A stretch of 10,540 nucleotides of DNA from Reyranella sp. (GCA_030679805.1 JAUXST010000125.1:1-10540), one strand, 5' to 3'; shown: positions 1 through 6,873, counted from the stretch's first letter. Numbers and translations: made by a program. Notes: generated from the sequence alone by a model not told the origin.

Positions 1-1143
1 ATCACGTGGACCGTGGCCGAATGGCTGCGTGGCCATGTCTTCACGGGCTTTCTCTGGAATCCTCTCGGGCATGTCTGGGCGTTCGCGACACCTTTGCTGC
101 AGGGCGCCGCGCTGGTCGGCGTCTATGGCCTGGGCACGCTCACATTCCTCGTGCTGGCCGCACCCGTCGCGGGCTGGCGGGCTACGGTTGTCGCACTGGC
201 AGCGGTCGGCGTGGCTGGCCTCGCCGGCGAGCAGACGATGACGACGACAGCGTCAGCCGAGGACTCGACAGCCGAGCGGCCGATGGTGCGCATCGTGCAA
301 CCCAACGTCGCACAGGCCGAGAAAGGGCTGCCCGAGAACAGCGCTCGCCAGCTCGCACAACTGATGGAACTCAGCCGGCGGCCAGGGTTCGACAAGCTGG
401 CCGTTGTGGTCTGGCCTGAGATCGCGCCGTCCCAAGTGATCGGGCCGGGCTCACCTGACCTGCGAGTGATGGCGCAGGCCGTGCCACCGGGCGGCTACCT
501 GCTGACGGGCGCGGCGCGCAGCGACGAGGCGCGCGAGCGTGGTGTGTGGAACTCCTTGCTAGTGATCGATGCGAATGGCGCGGTGCTGGCGCACTATGAC
601 AAGGTCCATCTCGTTCCGCTCGGTGAGTACATCCCCTTTCACCGCCAGCTCACGCCGCTTGCTGGCTTCATCGGCCGTGGTTCGTTCGAGGAGGGAAAGT
701 CCCATCTCACCATCGCGTTGCCGCATCTGCCGGGTTTTTCGCCGATCATTTGCTACGAGGCGGTCTTCCCCTCTGCCGTCACGGGTCCTGGCGAGCGGCC
801 GCGTTGGCTGCTGAACGTGACCAACGATGGATGGTTCGGTACGTCGAGCGGGCCTTATCAGCACCTGGTGAGCGCTCGGATGCGCGCCGTCGAAGAAGGT
901 CTGCCGATGATCCGTGCCGCCAACACCGGCATGTCGGCCGTGATCGACGCCTATGGTCGCATCCTCGCATCGTTGGGCATGCAGCAGCAGGGCGTCATCG
1001 ACCATCCGCTTCCACCGTCCAGAGGCGCAACGCCCTACAGCCGTTGGGGCGATGGGACGCTGTTGGCGTTGGTTGTGCTTCTGGGCGTTATACTTTTGGC
1101 TCGAACATCGCCTCGCATCCCTGACGGGCATAATTCACTTTGA
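1..1143 (+). CDS. lnt: Apolipoprotein N-acyltransferase, C-terminal part (5' end outside window)
   Basis: Lnt transfers an acyl chain from phospholipid to the N-terminal cysteine of apolipoproteins in the inner membrane, the last step of lipoprotein maturation. The frame is open from base 1 (reading I-T-W-T-V-A-E-W-L-R-G), so the GTG at 13 is internal and the N-terminal membrane helices lie upstream. Numbering from that GTG codon, there is the family block AEWLRGHVFTGF at 2-13, hydrophobic helices at about 24-72, and a nitrilase-like domain from about 91 to 330. Its expected catalytic triad is Glu136 (WPE), Lys197 (YDKVHL) and Cys247 (ICYE), with spacing close to E. coli E267/K335/C387. The signature NVTNDGWFG is at 268-276, and a last membrane helix covers about 349-363. 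One oddity is GFLWN where the family usually has GFPWN. The next gene is convergent, 14 bases away. Confidence 0.95.
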   Translation: MTWTVAEWLRGHVFTGFLWNPLGHVWAFATPLLQGAALVGVYGLGTLTFLVLAAPVAGWRATVVALAAVGVAGLAGEQTMTTTASAEDSTAERPMVRIVQPNVAQAEKGLPENSARQLAQLMELSRRPGFDKLAVVVWPEIAPSQVIGPGSPDLRVMAQAVPPGGYLLTGAARSDEARERGVWNSLLVIDANGAVLAHYDKVHLVPLGEYIPFHRQLTPLAGFIGRGSFEEGKSHLTIALPHLPGFSPIICYEAVFPSAVTGPGERPRWLLNVTNDGWFGTSSGPYQHLVSARMRAVEEGLPMIRAANTGMSAVIDAYGRILASLGMQQQGVIDHPLPPSRGATPYSRWGDGTLLALVVLLGVILLARTSPRIPDGHNSL

Positions 1144-1157
1144 TGCCCCCACGACTC

Positions 1158-1418
1158 CTACTCCGATGCGCGGTCGAGGATCGCCTGCAGTGTCTTGGCA
1201 CCATGCGCGCCGGGCGGCGGCGCCTGGCCCGTCTCCGCGATCCGGCGGCTTTGCGCATCCTCCCAGTGGCGGCCGTCGAAGAAGCGCGTGGGCTTCAGGC
1301 GCGCGGCGTCGATATCGTCCAGGCAACGGGCGTTGACGGTGACACGGTGAGGCTGCGAGCGCGGGATGTAGAAGGCGTGCATGCCGCAATGGCATCCGCC
1401 TTCCCGCGTTTCCAGCAT
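1158..1418 (-). CDS. GFA-domain protein with apparent internal deletion (probable remnant)
   Basis: GFA-family proteins (glutathione-dependent formaldehyde-activating enzyme / CENP-V fold) are usually about 115-150 residues and bind zinc through spaced cysteines. This 86-residue reading frame starts like a family member, with EGGCHCG at residues 6-12. It then goes straight into the family's C-terminal block: GMHAFYIPRS at 12-21, VNARCLDD at 28-35 and FFDGRHWEDA at 46-55. The roughly 60 residues that normally separate these blocks, with the middle zinc cysteines and one of the later CxxC pair, are missing. Only the Cys9/Cys11 pair plus Cys32 remain. The start is ATG at 1418-1416, preceded by a strong GAGGAGG ribosome site five bases away, so it may still be translated. 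It lies behind the Sel1 gene on the same strand. Family assignment is confident from the C-terminal block; loss of function is inferred. Confidence 0.7.
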   Translation of the reverse strand: MLETREGGCHCGMHAFYIPRSQPHRVTVNARCLDDIDAARLKPTRFFDGRHWEDAQSRRIAETGQAPPPGAHGAKTLQAILDRASE

Positions 1419-1423
1419 GTCCG

Positions 1424-1430
1424 CCTCCTC
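1424..1430 (-). promoter_or_regulatory. Ribosome binding site of the GFA remnant
   Basis: GAGGAGG on the minus strand, five bases before the ATG at 1418. It decides the short start rather than the in-frame upstream extension to 1640, which runs antisense-style through the Sel1 gene region with no family similarity. Confidence 0.7.
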
Positions 1431-1432
1431 AC

Positions 1433-1453
1433 AGGCCGAACTTCGCTCGGCCT
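1433..1453. other. Perfect 7-bp hairpin between two genes
   Basis: AGGCCGA (1433-1439) and TCGGCCT (1447-1453) form a perfect stem with a 7-base loop. It lies between the stop of the Sel1 gene (1466) and the ribosome site of the GFA remnant. No T-run follows on either strand, so it does not look like an intrinsic terminator. It could affect mRNA stability or translation of the downstream gene. Confidence 0.4.
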
Positions 1454-1465
1454 CCGGCTTCGCCC

Positions 1466-2623
1466 TCATCGATCTCGCTTGGAATCCGACGTCACGCAGC
1501 CAAGCACCTTGTCGCGCAGCTTCTGGATATCCTCCAGGCTGACGTTCGTACTGGTGCTTCGAAGGCCCTTTGCTTCGTTCTCGCCGCTGCCACCGGTCAA
1601 AGACAAGGACAGGCTGAGGTATTTCCGGGCGACCTCGCAATTTCGGGCAACGCCCTCGCCGCTATAATACATCTCGCCAAGTTCGAATTGAGCCCGGCCG
1701 TCTCCCTGCGTCGCGGCAAGCCGATACCACTTGAGCGCTTCCTTCGAATTTCGGGTGCCGCCGCAGCCATAGCGATGCACCTGGCCCAGTCTGGTCTGCG
1801 CTTTCGCCAATCCCTGATCGGCAGAACGACGGTACCACTTTATCGCTTCACCGCAGTCCTTCGCGACGCCGTCGCCTGCTTCATACAACAGGCCGAGACG
1901 ATATTGAGCGGATGTCATCGCCTGCTCGGCCGCCGCCCGGTACCAACGCGCGGCCGCCTTGTAATCCGTGGCGACGCCGTCGCCCTCTTCGTAGAGCAAA
2001 CCAAGATTGTATTGTGCGGCGGCAAGTCCCTGGTCGGCGGCCCGGCGATACCAGTCGCGAGCTTCCTTCGGGTTGCGAGTCACACTCCGGCCGGAGTGAT
2101 ACATGACGCCCAGATTATTCTGCGCTTCGGCACTCCCTTGGTCGGCTGCAAGGCGGTACCACTTGATCGCTTCGCGATCGTCCTTGCCAACGCCTCCGTA
2201 GCCGTTCGCGTAGATCAGTCCCAGTTGCAACTGGCCGTCGATGCTTCCCTGACTTGCCGCCAGCCGGTACCATTTCACTTCCTGTTCATGATCCTGCGCC
2301 ACGCCCTGCCCGCTGCGGTACATGACGCCAAGATTGAACTGCGCTCCTGGATATCCCTGGTCGGCAGCCAGCTGATACCACTTCACTGCTTCGGCGTCGT
2401 CTCGAGCCGTGCCGTTACCGGTGCTGTACAGATAGCCAAGAAGGGCTTGGGCACGACCGTTCCCCTCCCTCGCGAGCGGGATGAACAGGCTCAGGGCCGT
2501 TCCGTAGTCGCCCCGATCGAACGTCGCCTTGGCATCTTCATACGGCCCCGCATTCGCAGGCTTCGTGAAACCCAAAGTGCAGGCGACGAGCGTGATGGCG
2601 TAGAGCAGGTGCAGCAGTTTCAT
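1466..2623 (-). CDS. Secreted Sel1-like repeat (SLR) protein
   Basis: This 385-residue protein has a signal peptide (residues 1-25, ending PANA before GPYEDA). It is followed by about eight Sel1-like repeats of roughly 36 residues spanning about 56-345. Repeat hallmarks recur throughout: AQxxLGxxY, a G-x-GV turn, and A-x-KWYRxAADQG. One repeat (139-147, ANGYGGVGK) carries extra residues in the turn. The last repeat is degenerate and runs into a Ser-rich stretch (336-346). The tail SLEDIQKLRDKVLGC resembles the helix that caps many proteins of this type. SLR proteins are alpha/alpha solenoids that mediate protein-protein contacts, here probably in the periplasm; no enzymatic residues are expected. 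The ATG at 2623 is chosen because it starts the signal peptide, although no clear ribosome site precedes it. By eye this gene is less GC-rich than its neighbours. The specific partner is unknown. Confidence 0.9.
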   Translation of the reverse strand: MKLLHLLYAITLVACTLGFTKPANAGPYEDAKATFDRGDYGTALSLFIPLAREGNGRAQALLGYLYSTGNGTARDDAEAVKWYQLAADQGYPGAQFNLGVMYRSGQGVAQDHEQEVKWYRLAASQGSIDGQLQLGLIYANGYGGVGKDDREAIKWYRLAADQGSAEAQNNLGVMYHSGRSVTRNPKEARDWYRRAADQGLAAAQYNLGLLYEEGDGVATDYKAAARWYRAAAEQAMTSAQYRLGLLYEAGDGVAKDCGEAIKWYRRSADQGLAKAQTRLGQVHRYGCGGTRNSKEALKWYRLAATQGDGRAQFELGEMYYSGEGVARNCEVARKYLSLSLSLTGGSGENEAKGLRSTSTNVSLEDIQKLRDKVLGCVTSDSKRDR

Positions 2624-2813
2624 GGCGATTTATGTTTGAAACGAACAAGACCAGCGGCCTCAACCGTCGTCAACAACGGCATGTGGATTGATGGAGCGCT
2701 CCGGACGACGCCCCCAGGCGCCGTGCCGAGCGGTAGCCGGTGATCGGTTACAAACCGCGAGAAGGCGCAGAGGCGGCGAGAAAAGAATTCTCAATACCTC
2801 CCTCGTCTCACTT
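2624..2813. other. Intergenic stretch with no recognised gene
   Basis: This is the upstream region of the Sel1 gene and must carry its promoter on the minus strand. The only -35-like match I see is TTGACG (minus strand, 2673-2668), but there is no convincing -10 at the right spacing. The open frames here have no coding character. Confidence 0.4.
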
Positions 2814-2899
2814 AGGGCAATCGCATATGGCCTAAATTGCTGCAGCAGCTCGCGTCCTGAGAGGCAGCGAAGGATCCTTGAGTCATATGCGATTGCCCT
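2814..2899. repeat. MITE-like inverted repeat element
   Basis: The arm AGGGCAATCGCATATG at 2814-2829 is repeated as a perfect 16-base inverted copy at 2884-2899, with 54 bases between. The interior holds CCTGAGAGGCAGCGAAGGA (2856-2874) and the 10-base palindrome AAGGATCCTT (2870-2879). The CCTGAG...CGAAGGAT core resembles widely dispersed intergenic palindromic repeats in proteobacterial genomes, known from their spurious R-P-E-R-x-x-R translations. With no transposase inside and 86 bp total, a non-autonomous miniature element or REP-like repeat is the best reading. I could not find a clear target-site duplication at its edges, so the precise boundaries are uncertain. Confidence 0.6.
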
Positions 2900-3117
2900 G
2901 GGTGTGGCTCCAGGGCGCGCCGGCCGTGATCGACGTCAAGTGCACGGGCACCGACGGTGGCGTCGACAGGACCGTGAACGTCGGACCGGGCGAGACGCGT
3001 TTCGTCGAGGTGGCGTTCCGCCCCGGCCTGATGGGCAGCCGCTGCGCGGTGCTGGAAGCGCCGGCGACGCAGGGCCGGGCGGCGGTGCTGGCGGGACACC
3101 GTGCGGTGGGGCCGTAG
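2887..3117 (+). CDS. Coding-like fragment of unknown origin, possibly 5'-truncated
   Basis: The frame from about 2900 to the TAG at 3115-3117 has strong G/C third positions and a protein-like composition. It includes VIDVKCTGTDGGVDRTVNVG, followed by a FVEVAFRPG stretch and MGSRCAVLEAP. That pattern suggests beta strands, perhaps the end of a beta-sandwich. I do not recognise the family. The only starts lie inside the right arm of the inverted repeat: ATG 2887, or TTG 2878 with AAGGA at 2870-2874. The frame is closed by TAA at 2833, so no longer N-terminus exists. It may therefore be the tail of an older gene whose front was lost when the repeat arrived. A genuine 76-79 residue protein is the alternative. 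Confidence 0.35.
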   Translation: MRLPWVWLQGAPAVIDVKCTGTDGGVDRTVNVGPGETRFVEVAFRPGLMGSRCAVLEAPATQGRAAVLAGHRAVGP

Positions 3118-3170
3118 GAGGCCTGCTCCCAATCTTGACGCCGAACATTCGAACGCGTAGCGAAGAAGCA

Positions 3171-3357
3171 TCGTCGGTCCCCCTTAACGGGGGCTAACAG
3201 GGAATGCCGTGCCACCCCCAAGCTCGATGGCGAGGGGGCCAATCGGCAGCTGTACCCGCAGCTGTAAGCGGCGAGCGAGTGCCCAACGTGCCACTGGACT
3301 TCGGTTCGGGAAGGCGGGCGCAAGCTACGACCCGTGAGCCAGAAGACCTGCCGGCGA
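3171..3357 (+). ncRNA. Cobalamin (adenosylcobalamin-type) riboswitch
   Basis: This leader RNA senses cobalamin and normally represses the downstream B12 uptake gene when the ligand is bound. Conserved elements occur in the right order. These are GCTAACAGGGAA (3193-3204), GCCGTGCC (3206-3213), the core AATCGGCAGCTGTACCCGC (3241-3259) followed by CTGTAAGCGG (3262-3271), GCCACTGG (3290-3297), CGGGAAGGCGGGCG (3307-3320), and the B12 box AGCCAGAAGACCTGCC (3337-3352). A closing P1 helix can form between TCGTCGG (3171-3177) and CCGGCGA (3351-3357), six Watson-Crick pairs and one wobble. It lies 95 bases before btuB. The expression platform is not certain: a short GCGA/TCGC hairpin followed by TTTT (3354-3370) overlaps the P1 strand, and a second option is pairing near the btuB ribosome site. 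Confidence 0.95.
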
Positions 3358-3393
3358 GAGCGTCGCTTTTCCGATGGACGGGTTGATCCAACG

Positions 3394-3451
3394 GGACGGT
3401 CTTCCGAGCGGTGACGCGCCTTGTGCGTGTTGCTGCTTGAAGGGGCCGTCC
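3394..3451 (+). promoter_or_regulatory. Possible translational expression platform and btuB ribosome site
   Basis: GAAGGGG at 3439-3445 is the ribosome site, seven bases before ATG 3453. The bases between it and the start, CCGTCC (3446-3451), can pair with either of two GGACGG copies at 3376-3381 and 3394-3399. Such pairing would hide the translation start and could be the ligand-controlled switch. The ribosome site is visible; the pairing role is inferred. Confidence 0.4.
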
Positions 3452-3452
3452 G

Positions 3453-5354
3453 ATGACGCCGATCCGTCGATTTTTGCTTGCCGTTTTGCTGCTTGTTCCA
3501 TTTCCCGCGCTGGCCCAGACCGAGCCGGTGGGCATGGCGCCCGAGGTCGTCGTCACCGCCGACCGCGTGCCGACGCCCATGAGCAAGGTGACCGGCAGCG
3601 TCACCGTGGTGACCAACGAGGAAATGCAGCGCCAGCAATGGCGCACGGTGCAGGAGGTCCTGCGCTACGTGCCCGGCGTCTCGGTCCAGCAGTCCGGCGG
3701 TCCCGGCACCCAATCATCGGTCTTCGTACGCGGCGCCAATTCGAACCAGACCCTGGTGCTGATCGACGGCGTGAACGTGAGCGATCCGGCGTCGGGCAAC
3801 GGCGCCGTCGACTTCGCCCACTTCCTCACCGAAAACCTCGATCGGGTCGAGATCGTGCGCGGCCCGATGAGCACCTTGTACGGCTCGCAGGCGATCGGCG
3901 GCGTCATCAACATGGTGACCAAGGCCGGCAAGGGGCCGATGAACGGCGGGGCCTTCACCGAACTCGGCACGCGGCTGCAGACCAACAGCGGCGGCTACGT
4001 GCGCGGCAGCGAGGGCCGCTTCAACTACAACTTCACGCTGGGCGGGACCTACGCGCCGGGCGAGACCATCGTGCCGGGACGCTTCACGCCGCCCGGCGGC
4101 TACGTCGACCTGGACGGCTACCGCAACATCACCGCAGCGTCGCGCATGGGCATCGAGATCGACGACAGTACCAACCTCACCTGGTTCAGCCGCTACATCG
4201 ACACCCAGACCAAGTTCGACCAGGTGGGCCTCGAAGATCCCAACGCAACGGAGTTCAGCCAGCAGTTCTTCAATCGCCTCGAGCTCGACGGCACCTACTT
4301 CGACGGGCGCTGGAAGCCGGTGTTCGGCATCTCCTACACCAGCATCTACCGTCACGATCAGGATTTCGCGAGCCTGCAAAACCCGTTCCCGTTCGTCCAG
4401 GATGCCTACTACAACGGCCGGCGCCTGCAGGCCGACTGGAAGAACCAGATCGGCATCTCCGAGATGTTCGATGTAGTGGCCGGCATCGACTACGACCGGT
4501 CGTGGGCCTACAGCAACTCGGACGGCACGCAGAGCTGGGGCACGATGGCGCAGACCGGCTTCTACGGCCAGCTCCGCGGCACTTTCTTCAGGGACCTCAC
4601 CGTCACCCTGGGCGGGCGTGTCGACGTGAACGACATCTACGGAACGGTGTCGACCTGGCGCGCCGGGGCGACCTACCTGTTCCGCGACACCGACACCCGA
4701 TTCAAGGGCTCGTATGGCACGGCCTTCAAGGCGCCGTCGCTGTTCGAACTCTACGGCGGTGGCTTCTTCTGTGCCGGCAATCCGAACCTGCAGCCCGAAT
4801 ACAACCGCGGCTACGAGTTCGGTGTCGAGCAGGGGCTGTACAACAAGAAGGTCTCGGTCGGCATCACCTACTTCTACAATGCCTTCAGCAACCTGGTGCA
4901 GTGCCCGCCGCCCTTCACCGCGCTGCAGAACGTGGCCAACGCGCAGAGCGAGGGCGTCGAGGCATTCCTCAAGATGCAGCCCTTCAACTGGCTCGACCTT
5001 AACCTCGACTACACCTACATGAACGCCCGCACCGCGACCAACACGCCGCTGGTGCGCCGGCCGCAGGACTCCTTCAGCCTGCGGGCCGAAGTGCGCCCGT
5101 GGGACGGCGTGCGGCTCGGCATGGGCCTGTCGCAGGTGAGTGGCCGCTACGACTTCAGTGTCGCCCCCTTCAGCCCGGCCATCATCCAGCCTTCGAACTA
5201 CACGCTTCTGCGCTTCACCGCGGCCTACGAGGTGCGCCCGAACGTCGAGCTGTTTGCCAGGGTCGAGAACGTGCTGAACCAATCCTACGAGGAACCGGAA
5301 GGTTTCCAGGCGCCCTACATCCAGGCCTTCGCCGGCATCAAGGGCAAATTCTGA
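3453..5354 (+). CDS. btuB: TonB-dependent vitamin B12 (cobalamin) outer-membrane receptor
   Basis: The 633-residue product is a 22-strand outer-membrane barrel with an N-terminal plug that imports corrinoids using TonB energy. It begins with a signal peptide (1-21, ending ALA before Q). The TonB box region PEVVVTADR at 30-38 is close to the E. coli BtuB version. The plug spans about 45-157 and contains LVLIDGVNV (101-109), RVEIVRGP (131-138) and YGSQAIGGVINMVT (143-156). The barrel fills the rest, with alternating aromatic strands and the typical terminal Phe (GIKGKF). Length matches the family (E. coli 614 precursor). The start is set by GAAGGGG seven bases upstream and by the signal peptide. 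The upstream cobalamin riboswitch strongly supports B12 rather than siderophore as substrate. The downstream membrane-protein gene starts 44 bases after the stop and is probably on the same transcript. Confidence 0.92.
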   Translation: MTPIRRFLLAVLLLVPFPALAQTEPVGMAPEVVVTADRVPTPMSKVTGSVTVVTNEEMQRQQWRTVQEVLRYVPGVSVQQSGGPGTQSSVFVRGANSNQTLVLIDGVNVSDPASGNGAVDFAHFLTENLDRVEIVRGPMSTLYGSQAIGGVINMVTKAGKGPMNGGAFTELGTRLQTNSGGYVRGSEGRFNYNFTLGGTYAPGETIVPGRFTPPGGYVDLDGYRNITAASRMGIEIDDSTNLTWFSRYIDTQTKFDQVGLEDPNATEFSQQFFNRLELDGTYFDGRWKPVFGISYTSIYRHDQDFASLQNPFPFVQDAYYNGRRLQADWKNQIGISEMFDVVAGIDYDRSWAYSNSDGTQSWGTMAQTGFYGQLRGTFFRDLTVTLGGRVDVNDIYGTVSTWRAGATYLFRDTDTRFKGSYGTAFKAPSLFELYGGGFFCAGNPNLQPEYNRGYEFGVEQGLYNKKVSVGITYFYNAFSNLVQCPPPFTALQNVANAQSEGVEAFLKMQPFNWLDLNLDYTYMNARTATNTPLVRRPQDSFSLRAEVRPWDGVRLGMGLSQVSGRYDFSVAPFSPAIIQPSNYTLLRFTAAYEVRPNVELFARVENVLNQSYEEPEGFQAPYIQAFAGIKGKF

Positions 5355-5398
5355 AGTCGCCGCGTATATGCCTTGTCTGACAACAGAGGGTTTTGATC

Positions 5399-5965
5399 AT
5401 GTCGAAGATGGCTGAAATGCAAGAAGCGTCCCCGAACGGGCGATGGCTATGGATCGGGCTGCTGGGTGGGGCCACGATCGCCTTCAGCCTGGTGTTCGCC
5501 TGTGCCACGCCCTTCGTGGCGCTCGTGGCACTCGCGGCCGTGAACATGAACCACCGCGATGCCTTCGTCGTTGCCGGCGTGGTGTGGCTGGCCAATCAGG
5601 CCGTCGGCTACGGCATCCTCGACTATCCGCAAACATTCGACAGCTATGCCTGGGGCGCGGCGATCGGCGTTGCCGTCCTGCTGGCCCTTCTCGCCGCCCG
5701 CGCAAGTGCGCAGCGGGCTGAGGGCGGTCTGGTCTTGGTAACAGGGATCGCCTTCGTAGCCGCGTTCGCCGTCTACGAGCTGGTGCTCGTTGCCGCCTCC
5801 TTCGTACTGTCGAGCGGCCCCGAGGCCTTCTCCTCGTCGATCGTCTTCTACATCCTGCAGGTCAATGCGCTGGGCCTGGCCGCTCTCGTCGTGCTCCAGT
5901 TCCTCGCTGCGACGTTCGGACTGGTGAAGCGCCCGTCCCGGCTGATCGCCTCAAATCCCGGGTGA
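5399..5965 (+). CDS. Polytopic membrane protein downstream of btuB, probable B12-regulon member
   Basis: The product has 188 residues with about five or six membrane segments (roughly 16-49, 56-73, 84-101, 111-135 and 148-173) and short loops. ATG 5399 is preferred over the in-frame TTG at 5393 because GAGGG (5386-5390) lies eight bases before it. A conserved-looking central stretch, VNMNHRDA (48-55) then VWLANQAVGYG (62-72), contains the only polar residues between helices. Of these, His52 and Asp54 could contact a metal or corrinoid. I cannot name a characterised family. Its position directly behind a riboswitch-controlled btuB, with no terminator seen between them, suggests a role in cobalamin or cobalt handling. 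Predicted B12-regulated cobalt-permease families (Cbt) are a comparison worth making, but this is inference from context. Confidence 0.8.
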   Translation: MSKMAEMQEASPNGRWLWIGLLGGATIAFSLVFACATPFVALVALAAVNMNHRDAFVVAGVVWLANQAVGYGILDYPQTFDSYAWGAAIGVAVLLALLAARASAQRAEGGLVLVTGIAFVAAFAVYELVLVAASFVLSSGPEAFSSSIVFYILQVNALGLAALVVLQFLAATFGLVKRPSRLIASNPG

Positions 5966-6027
5966 AACGGCAACCGCCGCTCACCCCCGACTTGACTGTC
6001 CGGGCGAACGGCCAGACCCTTTCCGAC

Positions 6028-6873
6028 ATGAGGCCGTGGATCGCAGCATTCCTCGTGGCCATCGTTCTGGCGGCTCTGCCGGCGGCCGCCGAGACCGTGC
6101 GCTTTCCGAGCGCCACCGCGCCGCCGACGCCGCTGCAGCAGCGCCTCTTCAAGGAGCGTGGCCAGCCGATCGCCGTCCCGCCGACCGTCGAGATCACCGG
6201 CGAATTTTACCGCCCCGCGAGCGACGGCCCGTTTCCGGCCGTCGTGCAGCTCCATGGCTGCGCCGGGCGCGGGTCGCGCGAGTCGGAGGACGCTGCCGGC
6301 GCCCGCATCGTCGCCCTGGGCTATGCCCTGCTGATCGTCGACAGCTTCGGTCCACGCGACATCAAGGAGCGCTGCTCCGGACAGTGGTCGGGGATCGAAC
6401 GCATCGCGGATGCGTATGGCGGCCTCTTCTACCTGGCGGGTTTGCCGTTCATCGATCCGGACCGCATCGCCGTGCTCGGCTATTCGCAGGGCGCAGACGT
6501 CGCCCTTTCGGCGGTGAAGCTGGGCGGCCTCGAGACGCTCTTCGACCGGCACTTCCGGACCGCCATCGCTTACTATCCGTGGTGCGACGTTTTCCTGGGC
6601 GGTGTTTCGGTGCCGACCGTAATCCTGATCGGCCAGCTCGACGACTGGACGCCGACACGAAACTGCCGGGAAATGATGGCAAAGCGCAGTGGCGAGGGAG
6701 CGCCGCTCAGGCTCGTGGTCTATCCAGGGGCCTATCACGGCTTCAACATTGCGCGCCTGCGTGGCAAGCCCGCCGAGAGCTATCTCGGCCATCACATCGA
6801 ATACAACGAGGCCGCCGACCGTGCGGCGCTGGCCGAAACGATCGCCGCATTGCGTCAGGCGTTCGGGCGCTAG
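6028..6873 (+). CDS. Exported dienelactone-hydrolase-family alpha/beta hydrolase
   Basis: This 281-residue protein carries a signal peptide (1-21, RPWIAAFLVAIVLAALPAAA). That is why ATG 6028 is chosen over GTG 5962, which overlaps the preceding stop in GTGA but would put 22 hydrophilic residues in front of the signal. The hydrolase fold shows the oxyanion-hole strand QLHGCAG (74-80) and the nucleophile elbow GYSQG with Ser153. The acid is in GQLDDWTP (Asp205 or Asp206), and catalytic His237 is in YHGF. Classical dienelactone hydrolases use Cys at the elbow; the Ser form is common among DLH-family esterases of unknown substrate. Several cysteines (78, 116, 186, 213) could form disulfides in the periplasm. 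It may be co-transcribed with the membrane gene 62 bases upstream, but no functional link to B12 is evident. Its stop overlaps the stop of the convergent acetyltransferase. Confidence 0.88.
   Translation: MRPWIAAFLVAIVLAALPAAAETVRFPSATAPPTPLQQRLFKERGQPIAVPPTVEITGEFYRPASDGPFPAVVQLHGCAGRGSRESEDAAGARIVALGYALLIVDSFGPRDIKERCSGQWSGIERIADAYGGLFYLAGLPFIDPDRIAVLGYSQGADVALSAVKLGGLETLFDRHFRTAIAYYPWCDVFLGGVSVPTVILIGQLDDWTPTRNCREMMAKRSGEGAPLRLVVYPGAYHGFNIARLRGKPAESYLGHHIEYNEAADRAALAETIAALRQAFGR

Noticed and set aside
1433..1453. Intrinsic terminator between the Sel1 gene and the GFA remnant
   Set aside because: The stem is perfect but no T-run follows it on the minus strand, so it was listed only as a hairpin.
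1419..1640. N-terminal extension of the GFA frame to 1640
   Set aside because: It overlaps the end of the Sel1 gene in another frame, is compositionally unlike a protein domain, and the strong ribosome site sits directly before 1418.
1688..2743. A 351-codon open frame on the plus strand across the Sel1 gene
   Set aside because: It is the antisense shadow of the Sel1 repeats; the 108-base periodicity keeps the opposite frame open. The minus strand has the signal peptide and the repeat signature.
2778..2792. GAGAA/TTCTC hairpin as a terminator
   Set aside because: The stem is five mostly A-T pairs, with no T-run after it and no gene ending here.
2884..2889. CATATG and the internal GGATCC as signs of a cloning construct
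   Set aside because: Both restriction-site-like words are explained by the natural inverted repeat and its palindromic core; no vector sequence surrounds them.
3714..5282. A 522-codon open frame on the minus strand within btuB
   Set aside because: It is a GC-rich shadow of btuB with no domain pattern and low-complexity Val/Ala/Glu composition; btuB itself is unmistakable.
5962..6027. GTG start at 5962 for the hydrolase, overlapping the previous stop in GTGA
   Set aside because: It would place 22 polar residues before an otherwise standard signal peptide and has no good ribosome site. ATG 6028 is more likely, though the overlap is tempting as translational coupling.
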